A stretch of 64,000 nucleotides of DNA from Syncephalis plumigaleata (taxonomy: Eukaryota > Zoopagomycota > Zoopagomycetes > Zoopagales > Piptocephalidaceae), in the NCBI GenBank assembly GCA_025201365.1, contig JAIXMF010000002.1:1612001-1676000 (forward strand), given 5' to 3'. The notes beneath the pieces are model-generated. The model worked only from the letters and a program-made list of their open reading frames with translations, was not told where the DNA came from and made no database searches. Shown here piece after piece: positions 13,077-26,900 of this stretch. Each line of letters starts with the position of its first letter. The first letter of the stretch is position 1. Position numbers and translations under genes: made by a program.

Positions 13077-13633
13077 CAATACTATTAACATGCTCATTAT
13101 TGATTGTTTATATAGCGCTAATAAATTGTTACTAGCATTTCCACCATAAATCAATAGCGCACTAACTATTACGTAACTAATCAATGAACAGATGCACTGC
13201 TCACTATCACACTCGTTTGTTTACTTGTTTACTCATTCACTCATCATCCATCCATTCATTCAATAATCACGTCACTATTGCCGTGACACTCATATTAAGC
13301 TGATATGCACACTCATACATTTATTAATCGACTATTAGCATGGCATTATTACGATGGAGAATTCCAGTAATCTTAGATGAAGTTGTCAGGACATTACGCA
13401 TTGTTTATTATTAGCAAACATGGAAGGCTACAATGTACCTAAACTTTCGGTACACAAATAAACTATTTTAATACACGGACAATTCATACTAATAAAGAAT
13501 AATCCAGCGAAAAAGGCAATATTTATTGTAGCAATGTTACATGTGTTTAAGCAAAGAAAGTGAAAGTGAGATCACTGACTGAGTGTTCGGCAGCAAGGTT
13601 TAGCAAGCTACAATTTATCTTCTACATTATATC
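13077..13633. other. Intergenic spacer between repeat locus and Crinkler gene
   Basis: AT-rich, with short direct echoes of CATTCATTCA and CACTCATT. It probably holds the 3' ends of both flanking genes: TTTATT runs near 13490 and 13530 would be AATAAA signals on the minus strand for the Crinkler gene. Nothing else is visible. Confidence 0.4.
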
Positions 13634-16600
13634 TCATCCGTCAGAGGAAAGGCCTCTCCCAGTGAAGCGAGACAACAGATCCGTGGTACGAATGTGTGGT
13701 TTATTTGTGTCTTGCTTATTAGAGGCTTTCGCTCCTTTCGTTCCAAAGGCCCAATGAAGAATCTTGTTCAATTGGGATTGTTGCGGTAGCTGATTTTCAG
13801 AACATTTTTTGAGTATGTCCAAAAATTTAGCATGATCTTCTGGAAATATGTCTGAAAAGTTGCTGCCATCGATCTTGATGGACACACACTTGAGACCATC
13901 ATGTCCAGGATCAGAGTCAATCTGAACACCACAGAAATTGTCATCTCTGGCTTTGGCAGGGTAAACGATAACCATGCTTATATATTTCTCATCGGGGCAG
14001 TAGTCCTTTAGTTGTGGTTGCTGTTGATCGGATGAGGCGCTTGTTGTCGACTTCTGTTGCTTATCATGCTCCGTCTTCATCTTCTTCTGTACGGTTACAC
14101 TGCTGACAGTTTCAAGTGCAGTCATGGCATCATCTTTCTCAAACTTTTGTCGCAATTTCAATTGGACAAAGCAAGGGTAAATCTTATTCTTGATCTTGAC
14201 AAAGAATATGATATCGGGCCCAGTGACGTGAGGTGCCGGGAAATAGAATGGTGGGATATACGGATCATCTTGCTTGGATCCGTTCTCGACGTGCGCCTTC
14301 ATAAATTGTTGTATGGTGAGGTGTTTATGCGATACGGTTAGTGTTCGCCCTTGTTCATATCCAACAATCGTCACATTTCCGTTGAGCTCGCGCGGAAAAG
14401 GAACCTTAGTCGGCAAAGGCCAAGAGGACAATTTCCGAGTCTTGCGAACCTTGAACGTTTTGACGAAGATTGATGGCATCATAGTCTCCCACATGATTCC
14501 GTGGACAGTAGGATTATTTGACTGTAGCATCCCTTGTTTTGCCTGTGATATCAGTAATGGATCCTTCACCTGGAAATAGTTTTCAGTCGCTTTCAAAACG
14601 AATGGTTCATCGAGGACGGTTCTTGCAACACCATTAAAGAACTTGATGTGACCGAATCCAATCTCCACCAGCCATACAGTATCATTCTCAAGCACAAGCG
14701 AAGGATCGCCCAACCGATAATAATGAGAAAGGAATAGTCCAAACGCTTCCTTGATAGTTAGACGCCCGGTGAAATAGTTGAGATATTCGGCAATCTTGGC
14801 CTCCAAACTAGAGGAAATATTAAAAAGTGGTAGTAGTAGTAGTACATTAATAGAAGGTAAGATAGCAGTAAGTAATGGCATGATACATTGGACAACTCAA
14901 ATGAAATGAGGAGAACAACTTACCGGTCAAGTTCTCCACACAGGTTTCCTTCCTTCTCTCGCTCCCACCAAGATGTAAGTATACCTTCCACCTCGTCAAT
15001 GGCACTATCCCACTCCTCGTCTTCCTTTAAGATTATCTCAATAGCCGTAACGATGGGTCTGAATCTGCCGGTCAATCGCTCGTGCAACTCTTCCACTGCC
15101 TCTTGAGGGATAAGTCCATCCACCTTTCTTTTCAACTTCTTATTTGATAGTGCATTCTTGATACGATTGACATACGCTTGTACTGAATTGACATCGTCCC
15201 ATCCTGGAAACTCGATATACTTAAAATCCTTGGTGGGAACACCACCCTTGACATCGTCGCCACTGCCTCTCACCAAATCAAGAGGTTTGACGCTCAGTCC
15301 TGTACCACAGTAGATAACGGTAAGTTTATCTTTATTTCCAGGTGTTCGAAATCCATGCAGCACGGGAGACAACCTGAAAGTTCAAATATAATAAATAATG
15401 TATGTTAGTCATGTATTCTACCAGCTCATCTCTGTATATCACAAAATTGTTGCCACATTACTGTAATACTAGCATTCAACATACATTGGTCGTCGAATGC
15501 CTGAGTTGGATGATGACTCGAATGAGTTAGATTTCATGTCAGCCAGGAGCTGGGCCTCATCGATCACCAACCGAAACTTGGATTCGCTCGAGAAATTGGG
15601 ATATTTGAGTTTAATAAGCATATCTCGCACTGATTCAAACTCTTGTTTGACAATCAATTCCAGGCTTGAGTCGGAGGATATACGCCCATTTGTGTTAATG
15701 TAGAATTTCCAGAACAATTCCCTGAACACATCCCTGAACGTGTTGGGACAGACTTGGAGTAAGGCCCAGCTTGCACTTGAAAACGTCTCACGGCAGCCTG
15801 GTACACTCAAGCAATGCTTGAGTACCATAAGGCGAGAGAGAAATAGCAGTTGAGCTATATTTGTTGCAACAATAGTATTGGTACTTATATTGTCCTTTGA
15901 TACGTTGCGGTCAATATAACTGGCAAGTCGACTGAGATCACGCGATCCAAAATCATTTTCTGACGCGTTGAAGTAGAATCCCCATTGAAGACAAAGCACC
16001 TCTATCACCGAGCGAGTCTTGCCGCATCCACTATACGATAGAGTGGGAAAACATGTAAGATAGAGAACGTATATTGCAACACAAAGATCGCTACATCAAT
16101 CAAACAAAAGCAGTGAGGAACTAACCTGACGCCAAATACCGGAAGATCTTGTGTTTCCAGTTCATCTAGCTCTTTCAATACCGGGTTCGATTGAAATCTT
16201 TCGTCGATAGCATCGCCGGGGTTGGACGGAGGTTTAGGTAAATCCAGGAAAAGTAGACTTAACTCTGGTTTTGCTTCTTTGCCGGCACCTCGCCGTTTGA
16301 CTAGGGGTAGTCCCTTAATGCCATCTTTAGTAAAAGGCAATTCCTTTTTTCCTTCTACATAATCTTTCAGAAAGCTAGAGACGGACGAGCCGGACGAGTT
16401 ATCCGCAAAAAACTTGCTCTCTACGTATTCGATGCGGCTGCTGAGGTCATCTATTGAGAAACGAACTAGTTAGATAATGAAGCAATCATAGCAAACAGGG
16501 AAGAGGGCAAGAAGTGAGGTTGACTGAGCTTACCAGAACGAGAAGAACTAGAACGAGGTTCAACTGAGGCACGGGCAAGAGTAGACGTGTAGATTATGTC

Positions 16601-16984
16601 AGGACAGTCGAGCGCATGCATAAGGTAAGGATAAGAGTAGGGCGCCTTTGCATTACCTGCAGGAGGTCTCTGGACGATGATGCGAATTGTGTCGTCGGGC
16701 AACTCGGAGCCAAATACTTTGAATAGCTTCTCGGTCGGAAAGAGCTCTGCTGCTGACTCGTTCTTCAGGACAATCTGGTTGCGCTTGTTGTCTTTATTGA
16801 CAGGAATCGAGACACGCCATAAGGTGAGCTCATCTGCATCAATGTCATTAAATCTGCGTGACTTCTTGGCCTTGATGAGGTCTTTGAGAACATCAACCGT
16901 CTTCGTTGAGGCAATCTCGACGGAAAATGCATTGGACGGGTTCTCTCCGTCAACAACACAGAAAATTTTAAGAACGTCAATCAT
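13634..16984 (-). CDS. Crinkler (CRN)-type protein: N-terminal CRN domain, P-loop NTPase, PD-(D/E)xK nuclease-like C-terminus
   Basis: Six exons (16984-16657, 16563-16534, 16450-16126, 16030-15485, 15373-14924, 14807-13634) give 950 residues in an unbroken frame; the gene looks whole. Residues 1-110 form the ubiquitin-like CRN N-domain, with DLIKAKK and DIDADELTLWRVSI. A Ser-rich hinge (residues 110-125) is followed by a STAND-like NTPase: Walker A GVSGCGKT is split by intron 3 (near residue 230) and Walker B is FRLVIDEAQ (near 380). Near residues 755-780 a restriction-enzyme fold shows GPDIIFF and then FVQLKLRQ, the family's Q-x-K variant. CRN proteins of oomycetes, chytrids and Glomeromycotina are linked to host-nucleus or self/non-self functions; the role here is unknown. 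No classical signal peptide is present. Codon choice looks more G/C-ended than in most neighbours. Confidence 0.9.
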
Positions 16985-18897
16985 TGTTGTGAAGCATCAA
17001 ATGAAAAGAAAGATGAATAAAGAGTGAGAGACGTAACAGAAGACAAGGAATGAAAGAAGGTATGAGGTTAAAGGAAAAGAGAGAGTGCATATAGTGATGG
17101 TAAAGACGATGTGAGTTGGTGAAGAGTGAGAATGAAGAGGAGTGTAGAAAGGGAAAGAAGTAAAGAACAAGCGGTGAATCGTTTAGCGATGACGCGACTA
17201 TTTATTATGTAATTGCTTTGCTAAGCTTGCCGGAAGAGTGTTTGATCATCTTGGAACTTCCCAATGCTATGTTGTACGAGGATTCTGATATCGATCATGC
17301 CAATTTCCTCATCATTGTGCATTCGGAAGTTATGCTCTTTGTGTTATTGTGACGTGTCCTCAATAATGACGCAATTGGTGTTGGCTGGTCTATATTGGAT
17401 GACGCTATTTGTTGTGATTGCAAACGCCTCGTGTTCTTGCCAATTCGATCGTTCTATTGGAGATCATGGGGTAAGGACCTCTGTGAATTGATTTGATAGT
17501 TCTTATAAAGAACATGCATCCTGCTGCTGCAAGGGCTTGTGAATGGAATCCTGCAAACACAGAAGAACTTATTGAATCGAGACACGCACATACACTCCTC
17601 TCCTACTATCTATTCTCTTATCTATTTGTCCACTCATCTACTACTCTATTCATACACCCGTATCTCTATTGTTTATTTGTAATCTACTCGGTAAGTGGTG
17701 TATACGCGGTATTCATTCTATTCACTAGCTGCTGCTACTGCTCCTCTTTCTTGTCCTGTCAACTCTGTTTATTTGTTTGTTTGTATTCTATAAACATATA
17801 TGCTCATTCGCTCTACTCACTCTTACTGCTATCCATACTACTTGTTCCTCTGCTTCTATTCTCATTCAGCCAATAAACACCGTATCAACTTCATACATAT
17901 CATTGTATTCTCTACACTCTATTGAACATACTCTGCTTCCAACCAATACAACTAGCTACTACTACTACTACTACTACTACTACTATTCCTATCATTCATA
18001 TTCAGTTATCAGCAGTATACAGTCAACTAGAATATATCACTCATCCACTCACTGATTATGCATTAATATCGATGGATGTATATTTACCTGTGGTCATTGT
18101 AATGAATTGTATAGCAAATCATCGAACAACACAATAGATACTGATCATCTGACGTGATCGTACGTGCATTGACATGAATACACTGCTACTACCTAGTACT
18201 TGAATCATGAACTATAACTGAATGACAGCATGGCTTACAAGTAGAAACAATGGTTTAATGGTCATTGCCATCATAGTTGGATCGTGTAATTGTCTTTATT
18301 AATCAATGGTATGTACATCTATTAGCTTAGACACTTTCTAGTTATAATCGATACACTATTAGTATACGGTAAGTACCGAGCAGTAGCTGATTCATTCTAC
18401 TAAAATACTAATATGTCATTGAATTGATTAGCAATCATATAGACAATGAGAATGTGATGGCACTCGCACAGCATGACCATACAGCTACTGCTATCGCTGT
18501 ATGATCTAATGATTTCATCATCAATAAAACATATTCACTGTCTCGATACAATATTATTATAGCTTTTAAATGTACTGCTGCAATATGATGTGCTCGTCAT
18601 TAGGAGTATAGCCAGCAATGGACTTGACTACGTGTATACAACTAGATATACAATGACTATACAGAATGACTAATGCTAACCGATAATTATTAATGGTGAA
18701 TGTTTGCTTACCTCTATGTGTACATTCGCACATGTTGCTTATATTTGCTTTCATTTCATCGACATTTGCAATAACTATTGTTGGAATACTCGGTTGATGA
18801 TATCACATAGATCTGTATCGTCATTTTACCGCCTTTGTGTTTTGTTCTACTTTCCCTTTATTGCTTTTTCCTTGATTGCATCGTTTTAACCTCCAGC
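16985..18897. other. 1.9 kb intergenic region between Crinkler and capping enzyme genes
   Basis: The first 200 bases (16985-17190) are purine-rich (GAGAGTGAGAG, GAAGAGTGAG) and probably form the Crinkler leader. A piece at 17200-17570 has more coding-like composition, but all frames are broken and I recognise no family. From 17580 to 18060 it is a pyrimidine-rich tract of CTACT and CATTCAT runs. From 18100 to 18890 I see no feature apart from the capping enzyme promoter at its end. Confidence 0.4.
17953..17984 (+). repeat. (CTA)n microsatellite
   Basis: About ten uninterrupted copies of the trinucleotide, inside a longer pyrimidine-rich tract that continues on both sides. Confidence 0.85.
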
Positions 18898-20600
18898 ATG
18901 AATACTGGCCAAACGGGAACCGTTCGATATGGCGATATACCTGATGTGCCAGGTATACGCTTAGATTCCGTGAACGAACGTGAATTGCGTTCCAGAGTAG
19001 CTACACTGCTAAAATTACCGCATGACCGGTAAGATGCGTCGTATTCCGCTCATCTAGAGTAATCTAACGCTATATCGCCATACTTTATACTACTACTATT
19101 AGCTTTCCGGGTAAGGGATTCCTGTCGTGTGAATGCACGCTCATAACACGAATATACTAGGCTCGCAACCGGTCAGTTTTGTTCTGGAGAGTTTGGAGGA
19201 GCTGAAGAATGAAAAGTACGCAACCCATCATAAGCTGGTAGTCTACTTACTAATTTATATTCGGTAAAGCTATTTTGTATGCGAGAAAACCGATGGACAA
19301 CGCTGTCTTATGCTACTGCTATCGAATGGACCTAATAAAGGCTACACGTATTTGGTGAGTCGCGTGGATATCATCGTCATCATCATCATACTAACAATAG
19401 TTTCGACTAACACGATGACTATAGGTAGATCGTAAAAATACTTATCGTTATGTGAATAATATACAATTCCCTATTCTTGAGGATCCATCATTTGCCACGA
19501 TGCATCATGATACGCTTATTGATGGCGAATTGGTACTTGACGTTGAATCCAATGGACGGGTAATTATAACACTAGAATATGAAGCACACGATAATATTGA
19601 ATGAATTATAATGCAGGTAACGCTTCGTTTTATGGCTTTCGATCTATTGGCCATTGGTGGTAAAAACGATGTAATGGAGAAACCATTTACAAGTAGACTA
19701 GGTGTAAGTAAACAAGTGCAAAGTAATATAGTAGTAGCTATATGTAATAAAAATATGCGGTAAATCTTAGTATTTGCGCGAACACATCTTGAAACCATAC
19801 CACGCCATGTTACGTGCACGTCCGCATCTGGCAGCTGCCGCACCTTTCGAGTAAGTGCACCAGCGTGTATACATATATACAAGTAAATCATGTAGATAGT
19901 AACAACGGTATAACGTGTATCATACGATAGAGTTAAGGCAAAAAGTATACAGCTCTCCTATGGATTGGAGAAGGTGTTACGTGAAGAAATACCGCGACTT
20001 CCCCATAAATCCGATGGACTTATTTTTACGTCATCGGTGGCTGGCTACATGCCAGGTACTTGCAGCAAAATGCAAGCCACGCTATATCATATGTATATTA
20101 CTATTACCTAACCGATATTATAGATTAAAATGGAAACCACCGCACGAGAACTCTATGGATCTACAAATCCACCTGGTTCCATCCAATGATCCGAGTAATC
20201 GCGAGCAACGACCCAACATCGAGCTTTGGGTATGGCAAACGGGCACCACACATACATTCTACGCCACACTAGGCTTGACGGACGAGGAATGGCACAAGTA
20301 TCGCGGTCAACTTAATGAAGGACGAATCGTTGAAGTGGTCTACGATCCACAGCATGTGCCACCACACAAGTGGAAGCTACTTCGTTTCAGGGATGACAAG
20401 ACGACAGCCAACCACATTAGTGTTACGGAGAAGATTATGAAAAGTATACAGGATGGCGTGGAGGAGGATAAGGTTAGTGCAGAATTCGAGGCCAGTTTGT
20501 TGAGTAAGCTCGTTCTAACAAGCATTTCATTACTCAACAGTTACTCGAGGCAGTACCAGCAATTCGTACGGCATGGAAACAACGTGAAGGCCAGAACTGA
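18898..20600 (+). CDS. CEG1: mRNA capping enzyme, guanylyltransferase subunit (fungal Ceg1 type)
   Basis: Ten exons (18898-19028, 19103-19110, 19161-19215, 19270-19354, 19425-19559, 19617-19703, 19771-19850, 19931-20071, 20124-20472, 20541-20600) give 376 residues. The enzyme takes GMP from GTP onto an active-site lysine and transfers it to the 5' diphosphate end of nascent mRNA in the nucleus. The motif I lysine is in CEKTDGQR. Motif III is LIDGELVLD, motif IV HKSDGLIFT, motif V LKWKPP. The C-terminal OB part includes NEGRIVEVVYD. There is no triphosphatase domain before it, the fungal arrangement. Exon 2 has only eight bases and is needed to make the family motif FPGSQPVSF. The intron at 20072-20123 has a GC donor. 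The start gives a 13-residue tail before the conserved IPDVPG. Confidence 0.93.
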
Positions 20601-20939
20601 TTGCAATAATAAATTGGCCTATCTAATGATAACAATACTAGTAGATTTTATTACAAAGCAACTTGGTACAACCATGGAAATGGCACGAGTAATCATTAAA
20701 ATAGACTAGATGGATTATGAAACAATAATACAGCGCTTAGTCTACTCACCGTGTCATTCCTCATACAAATAATCCCCTTTTTATAGCACACATACCATTT
20801 CTTTGTTTGTTTGTGTAGACCATATTAGCGTTTTCCTTTTATTCATAACCACTTCCTTCTCGTATATTTCGTGCAATCTAGTCTATTATTATTATTGTTG
20901 TTGTTATCATAATAATAATAATAATATTAGCTAGCAGCC
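20601..20939. other. Spacer and promoter of the CSF1 gene
   Basis: About 340 bases with T-rich and ATT-repeat stretches (20883-20930). It should contain the capping enzyme 3' end and the promoter of the long Csf1 gene in the same orientation. No gene visible. Confidence 0.4.
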
Positions 20940-23900
20940 ATGGCTGAAGTGCCTGGGTCGGCCATCAACGACCTGACTCGTTTCTCTACATTTCTTATAT
21001 TTTGCATTATTACCGTTGTAATTGTTGTGCTCTACCTGTTCTTCTTTAACCGACTCGTTGCATTCCTGCTCTCCTACTTTCTACGCCTCTATACCTGGCG
21101 TAAGCATAAGGCTTACGTTCGTATTGGTAAGTGATGAGACGCTCTACGTTGATAGATAGCTAAATATAAACTATGCCACGATAGAATCAATCCAATTTGG
21201 TATATTAGCGGGACGTATTCTATTCAAGAATTTTCAATATGTCGGCGAGAACATGTCACTCTCTATACTGCAGGGTCATATCACTTTCAGATACTGGTTA
21301 AGAACGGTACGCGGTCACACGGCAACCACCGATATTGACCCAGCCATCAATCAGCATGGTATGTGTATACTCACCTTACAATCAAGCTATTAACAGTGTA
21401 TTCATTCACGATATGATTATTATTGTTATAGACGATAATCTACCTTGCCGTATCATGTGCACGATTGAAGGTCTAGAAGTATTCCTTTATAATAATACGA
21501 AAGCGTATAAACAAGCGAAACGTCAACTAAACCCGGAGGATGATGGTCAAAATGAATCGCAATTTGAGCGTACGGCCACCAATTCATCGCGTATGTATAA
21601 TTATTAATTCACTAATGAGTTATTAATTATTAATACATTATGATTGCTGTTAATAGGTGCGATGGATATAGAAAAGATCAAGAAATATCTTGACTCGTCC
21701 ATTTTCTTAAAATTATTACCAATTCAGTTTGACTGTCGTGTTGGTGCAGTAATCATTGGGAATACACGACTTGAAAGTCTATTAACCATAGAATTCATGT
21801 CAGGCAATGGTGTTTATACAGCGGCAAAGGTGAGTTAATCCTAGTGAGTAGTATACGATAGAGAGGGACTTACACATTGTACGATAGGCCAAGTCATTAC
21901 TTGATTATTACCAAAGTCAACTTATTATTCAACTGGCGCGTGTTCGCGTATCTCTAAGAGAACATGCTGATTACGGCCATATCGATAAGGCATGGCATAA
22001 TTATACGAATCTATCGCAGCAAAGGTGAATGATATTGAATGGTAACAACAACAATGATGATGATGATACTAATGAATACGAATTATTACGTGTATTCTAT
22101 ACTAGATGTGGATGGTTTAAACGTTGGTTCCTATGTCATTCATCTAATGCATCTGATGGCAGTACATCTGAATATGAAGTGGAACACACTGTCAAATTAT
22201 ATCCTTTTAATACAATACATACTACTGATAATATGTCAACAAAGCTTCCTTAACTAGAGAATAATAATGATACAGATGATAAATTACCGATTAACAGAGA
22301 ATCACAATATGCAGCTGTAGCTGATATTCTTGAATGTAATCAATTGGACATGGTCTATTATTCCGATGTAGTTGGTAAGCTAATATATATATATATATAT
22401 ATCTAAGCATATTAATTGCATTGCTGTATTATAGGTACGGTACCACCAATTGATCAACACTTATCAATAGAGAATGACAAGATTGGCAATGGAGACATAG
22501 CACCTGAATGGGGATTACAACTAAAGATGCGTGACAATCTCATACAATATGGACCATGGGCAGATAATCAGCGGTAAGTGATGTTATTATTAGTCAAGTA
22601 TACAATCTCTTATATTCATTCATGTATATCAGTGGTCAATTACAAGATTTCTTCTATCCGGCTACTTATCGTAATCAACCAGCAACAACGTTCCTTCAAC
22701 ATGGTGATGCACGTATACACACGGCATTCAATTTGAATATTCAATTCCTTGGTAATACTAATTTTAGAATTCCTACTAGAGAACCATCAAAGGTAATAAA
22801 GAGAATACTCTAATTATTTCATTACTAATGAATAAATGAATAAATATTTAGGATTGGCTACATGTACCAGATCCACATCAATTATCGGGCAATCATACAC
22901 GTTGTACTACTACACGACCATATGGCTGGTTAGATATACAAGTAGGGGCCAATTCAACCCTACTAGTGGTGGTGCCATCCATCATTGACGATATTGGCTA
23001 CACTACAAAAGTGGAACTTTTCATGCATAACGTAGACTTGACCACGAGTGTAGATTATGCGTCATTGTTACTAGCCCCAGAATGTCGGGTAGGTAACAGA
23101 TAGAATCATCTACTACAATGGTATACCTAATATTCTATCGCTTTAGTTTGTTGGCTACATGGACTCACCGCGTATCTGGAATGCCAAACGACTATGGACA
23201 TACTCGATTGCCATTACGGAACCTGAAATATTCTTACTACGTGATCATATCACATTGATACAAGATCTAATCAACGATTGGACGGCAGGACCTGCTCCCG
23301 ACATGGCACATTTCATTCCAATGGCTTATGAATATCATGTTAGTTTAACGGATTTGAAACTTCGTATGTGTGTCAACGAGCATAATGTCATTAATCAAAC
23401 GAACGATTTCGACGAGAATGGTAGGTTGACGATTATTACAATTACTACAAATAGATGTTAGTAAAGTGTAATTGAGAAATACTAACACGCGTTCTACATA
23501 GCCTTTATTACATTATCTACTCCCATTCTTGCGGTAGAGTTCAAGAGTCAATTCTACGAGTATATGCCACGTGAAGTATCTCTACCATTTCAAATTAAGG
23601 TGACATTAATAGGAATGAATTGTATGATGACCGGTTAACTTATAGTAAAACATATGACTTGCTCATTAATTATAGGTGGCAGAGGCAGGATTGTCGATGA
23701 ATCTACCGGCACTCGACACGAATGGTGCATTCCTAACTGAGGAGGCTCGACACTTTCTATCAGTAGGCATTCTAGAAATAGGTGGTTCATATGATTATTA
23801 TCCGCAACTTGATATGAATCATGTTGACTGTTTAACATTACGCTTAAAGGTAATTAATTAGCAAGCGGTACATGCTGTTATTGTCTACATGTGTATACTC

Positions 23901-26900
23901 GATCTAATCATGTATATATATATATATATATGTTATAGGCGGATGATGTAACGGGTCGTCTATTTGGCTTTATTATTCGATATATTATTATACTTACCGA
24001 TAACTACTTTGGTGACTATGTGGATTTCACCACAACTGACGATTATCGTAATGGTGACAATGATACTATGGCACGTCGTACACATGTTCGACGTCGTCAA
24101 GCAGCCAAGGTAATGAATTATTATAACGTGTAGTTATTAGTAGATTAGCTTGCTAAATAATAATATAATATAATATGATATAATATGGTATAGCCAATAT
24201 CTAATCCATTTGAGGTCCACGTCATTGCCATTGTTACTCGTGGTTTCCTATTCCTTCCCGAAACACTCTACGATATTGGAGAACGACCATTGCTACTTGA
24301 GTTCGATGAACTACAAGTTGAGAATAGAAATGTTGACTTTTACCAAGGTATGTTGTATTGCTTGTCTATTAATTAGGTATACACTCACTAACCGTTATCG
24401 TGTCATACTAGATTTACTCGTGTCATCTAGTCCTATCAAATTATCACGTGGATCACCCGCATTAAGTGGACGACGTACACAGACGTCAGCCGCTCGTTCT
24501 ATGTGGGAGCGTACGGAGAGTATCTATCTTGATGGTAAGTGGCGTATTCATTCATTGATTCGACATTGCATGACTAAATGATTGATATATAGACTTGAAT
24601 ATTCATGCTCATCGTCTATTTGGACCTATGCCGAACACGCTCACCTACGTGTGTCACTGGGAAATTGATGCGGGTAGACTATCGGGTCGAGTACGTCCAG
24701 CATTCTTGGAATCAGTAATATCGGCTATTCAACGACTTGACTATCAAATGGATGATTTCGAGAATGCACTACCTCGTCATCTCTCACCACCCGCTTATCC
24801 AGATGTGACATTCCTTCGTGTAGGATTGAAACAACTCGATCTAACTATATGGGGTAGTCAAGAAACGGCCACTCGTCTATTATTGCCTGATGGTATACGA
24901 CTAGAGTTTCAGAATCTTATTGGTGAAAAGTACAGTAAAAAGACTAGGTTAACGGTGCCACAAATTGTTATACGTAGTTTGGCAGCCACTAAATCCGATA
25001 CAGATGATCCAATTATTGTAAGTAGTCTATGTCGTTTATTTAGCATGACTGATCCTTTACCTTGTCTGTGAATACACGAATAGTCATCGAGTGATCTACT
25101 CGTTTGGACAGAGGTGGCGTTCATCGAGACGTCACTTGACTTTACCGCCTACTCGCACACATCTGATTGGTATGAGAAACGAGAGTTACAACGTAATTTC
25201 CTACATGATCAGGATCGCAATACACGACGCTGTACCTTTTTGTATAGTTCAGATACAGACACAATAAGAGAAGGTAATCCATCGATATTTACTAATGACA
25301 AATAAGAACAGCTCAACTAATACATACATACATACATATATGTAAAATACTAATAATATAGAATTTGATGAAGATCGTGGTCGACCATCACATCGTGGTG
25401 CTCTGTACATTCCACCATTCCAACCTTCATTTGCTGGTAAGATGATCAGCTGATTACGAGTTAATGTATGATTTGCTAATACATTTGTACTAGATGAGGA
25501 ATCTATGATGATGGCACTACATCGTCACTCACTACAAAGTTATAGTACAGGACAACATTCTACTGGATCTAAGAGTTTCCCGGTAGAAGAGATCGATGAT
25601 AGCGACAATGATGATGACCATGATAATGTAGATTTAATAGAATCAGAGCATGAGTATAATACTAATAATCACGAGTATGGTCGATCATTACATCGAAATC
25701 TATCACAAAGTCGGTAAGTAGCCTAGATGAGATTACTCATTATTAAATACTAGACTAATCATGAATACACTTACTAGGTATTCAATATCCAATCGATCTA
25801 GATTGAGTAGACGTAGTTCTGCAGTAGAATCATTCCGTACTGCATGGGATAGTCATCATTCACGTTCAACCTACGAGGGTAGAGACAACAGTCCTAGTAT
25901 CATGATAGATATCAATGCTGCCATTGATGCAGATGATGCAGATGGTGATGAAGATGGAGAAGTATTATACTCACCGGGTAAGTAGTAATTACTATGTTAT
26001 ATAATGATTAGATGCTTATCTTTATTAGATGAGGATATGGTAATGGGCACACCATCTAAGCCATTATCCATTCCGTATCACAAGTATTTACGTCGTTTTC
26101 AAATGGAACGACAATGGCAACCTAGTGGTAATGGACATCTCTACATTGCTCCTATGTTGACTACATTTGTGCCAGAGGTAAGTTATTAGTAGTGTTGTAC
26201 CTATTGAATACCATTTATTCATTAATATCAATAGACAAATCAAGAGGAGACTATCACAAATGAATCTTGGCGACCACCTTTCTACGATATGTGGCGAACA
26301 TTTATCGCAGATCATTATGATGATAATACAATTATTTACTATGAGGATGGAGAACGAAGATCGGCATTTGTCATTGATATTGAACGATCAGTGGATCTAC
26401 TCGTAACACCGGTATTTCTACGTATTGTCGCTGATCTACTCGAATCGTTAGATAATGAGGTAAGGATTAAAGATATATATATATATATATAAGTCACACT
26501 AATGGTTGTGATAGGATCGATCACCCGAGAAACTATTGGACTCGTTGCATATGAGCTATATGTCGCGTTTCTTTACGGCTCAGAATACTGCGACTATATC
26601 ATCCATGATGTGTGCCGTTGCCATACCTTGTATTCATATCCACGCCATTCAAGATGTAGCATTACCCGCTGATCTCACTTCGTATGATGGCTACTCCAAT
26701 CATCGAACATTATACGATCTATCAGGCACGCTATTATGTGCCGGGGAGATCATAGTTGATGCTCTATGTCTTCGTATATCGCAACAAACACACTCGGTCA
26801 CCGATGAGCTACCTCAACTTAAGGTGAACTTGACAATCGATAGTTTAAGAACAAATCTACGTTTTGTTAGTAGTTCCGACTTTACAGGTATCACGGGTAT

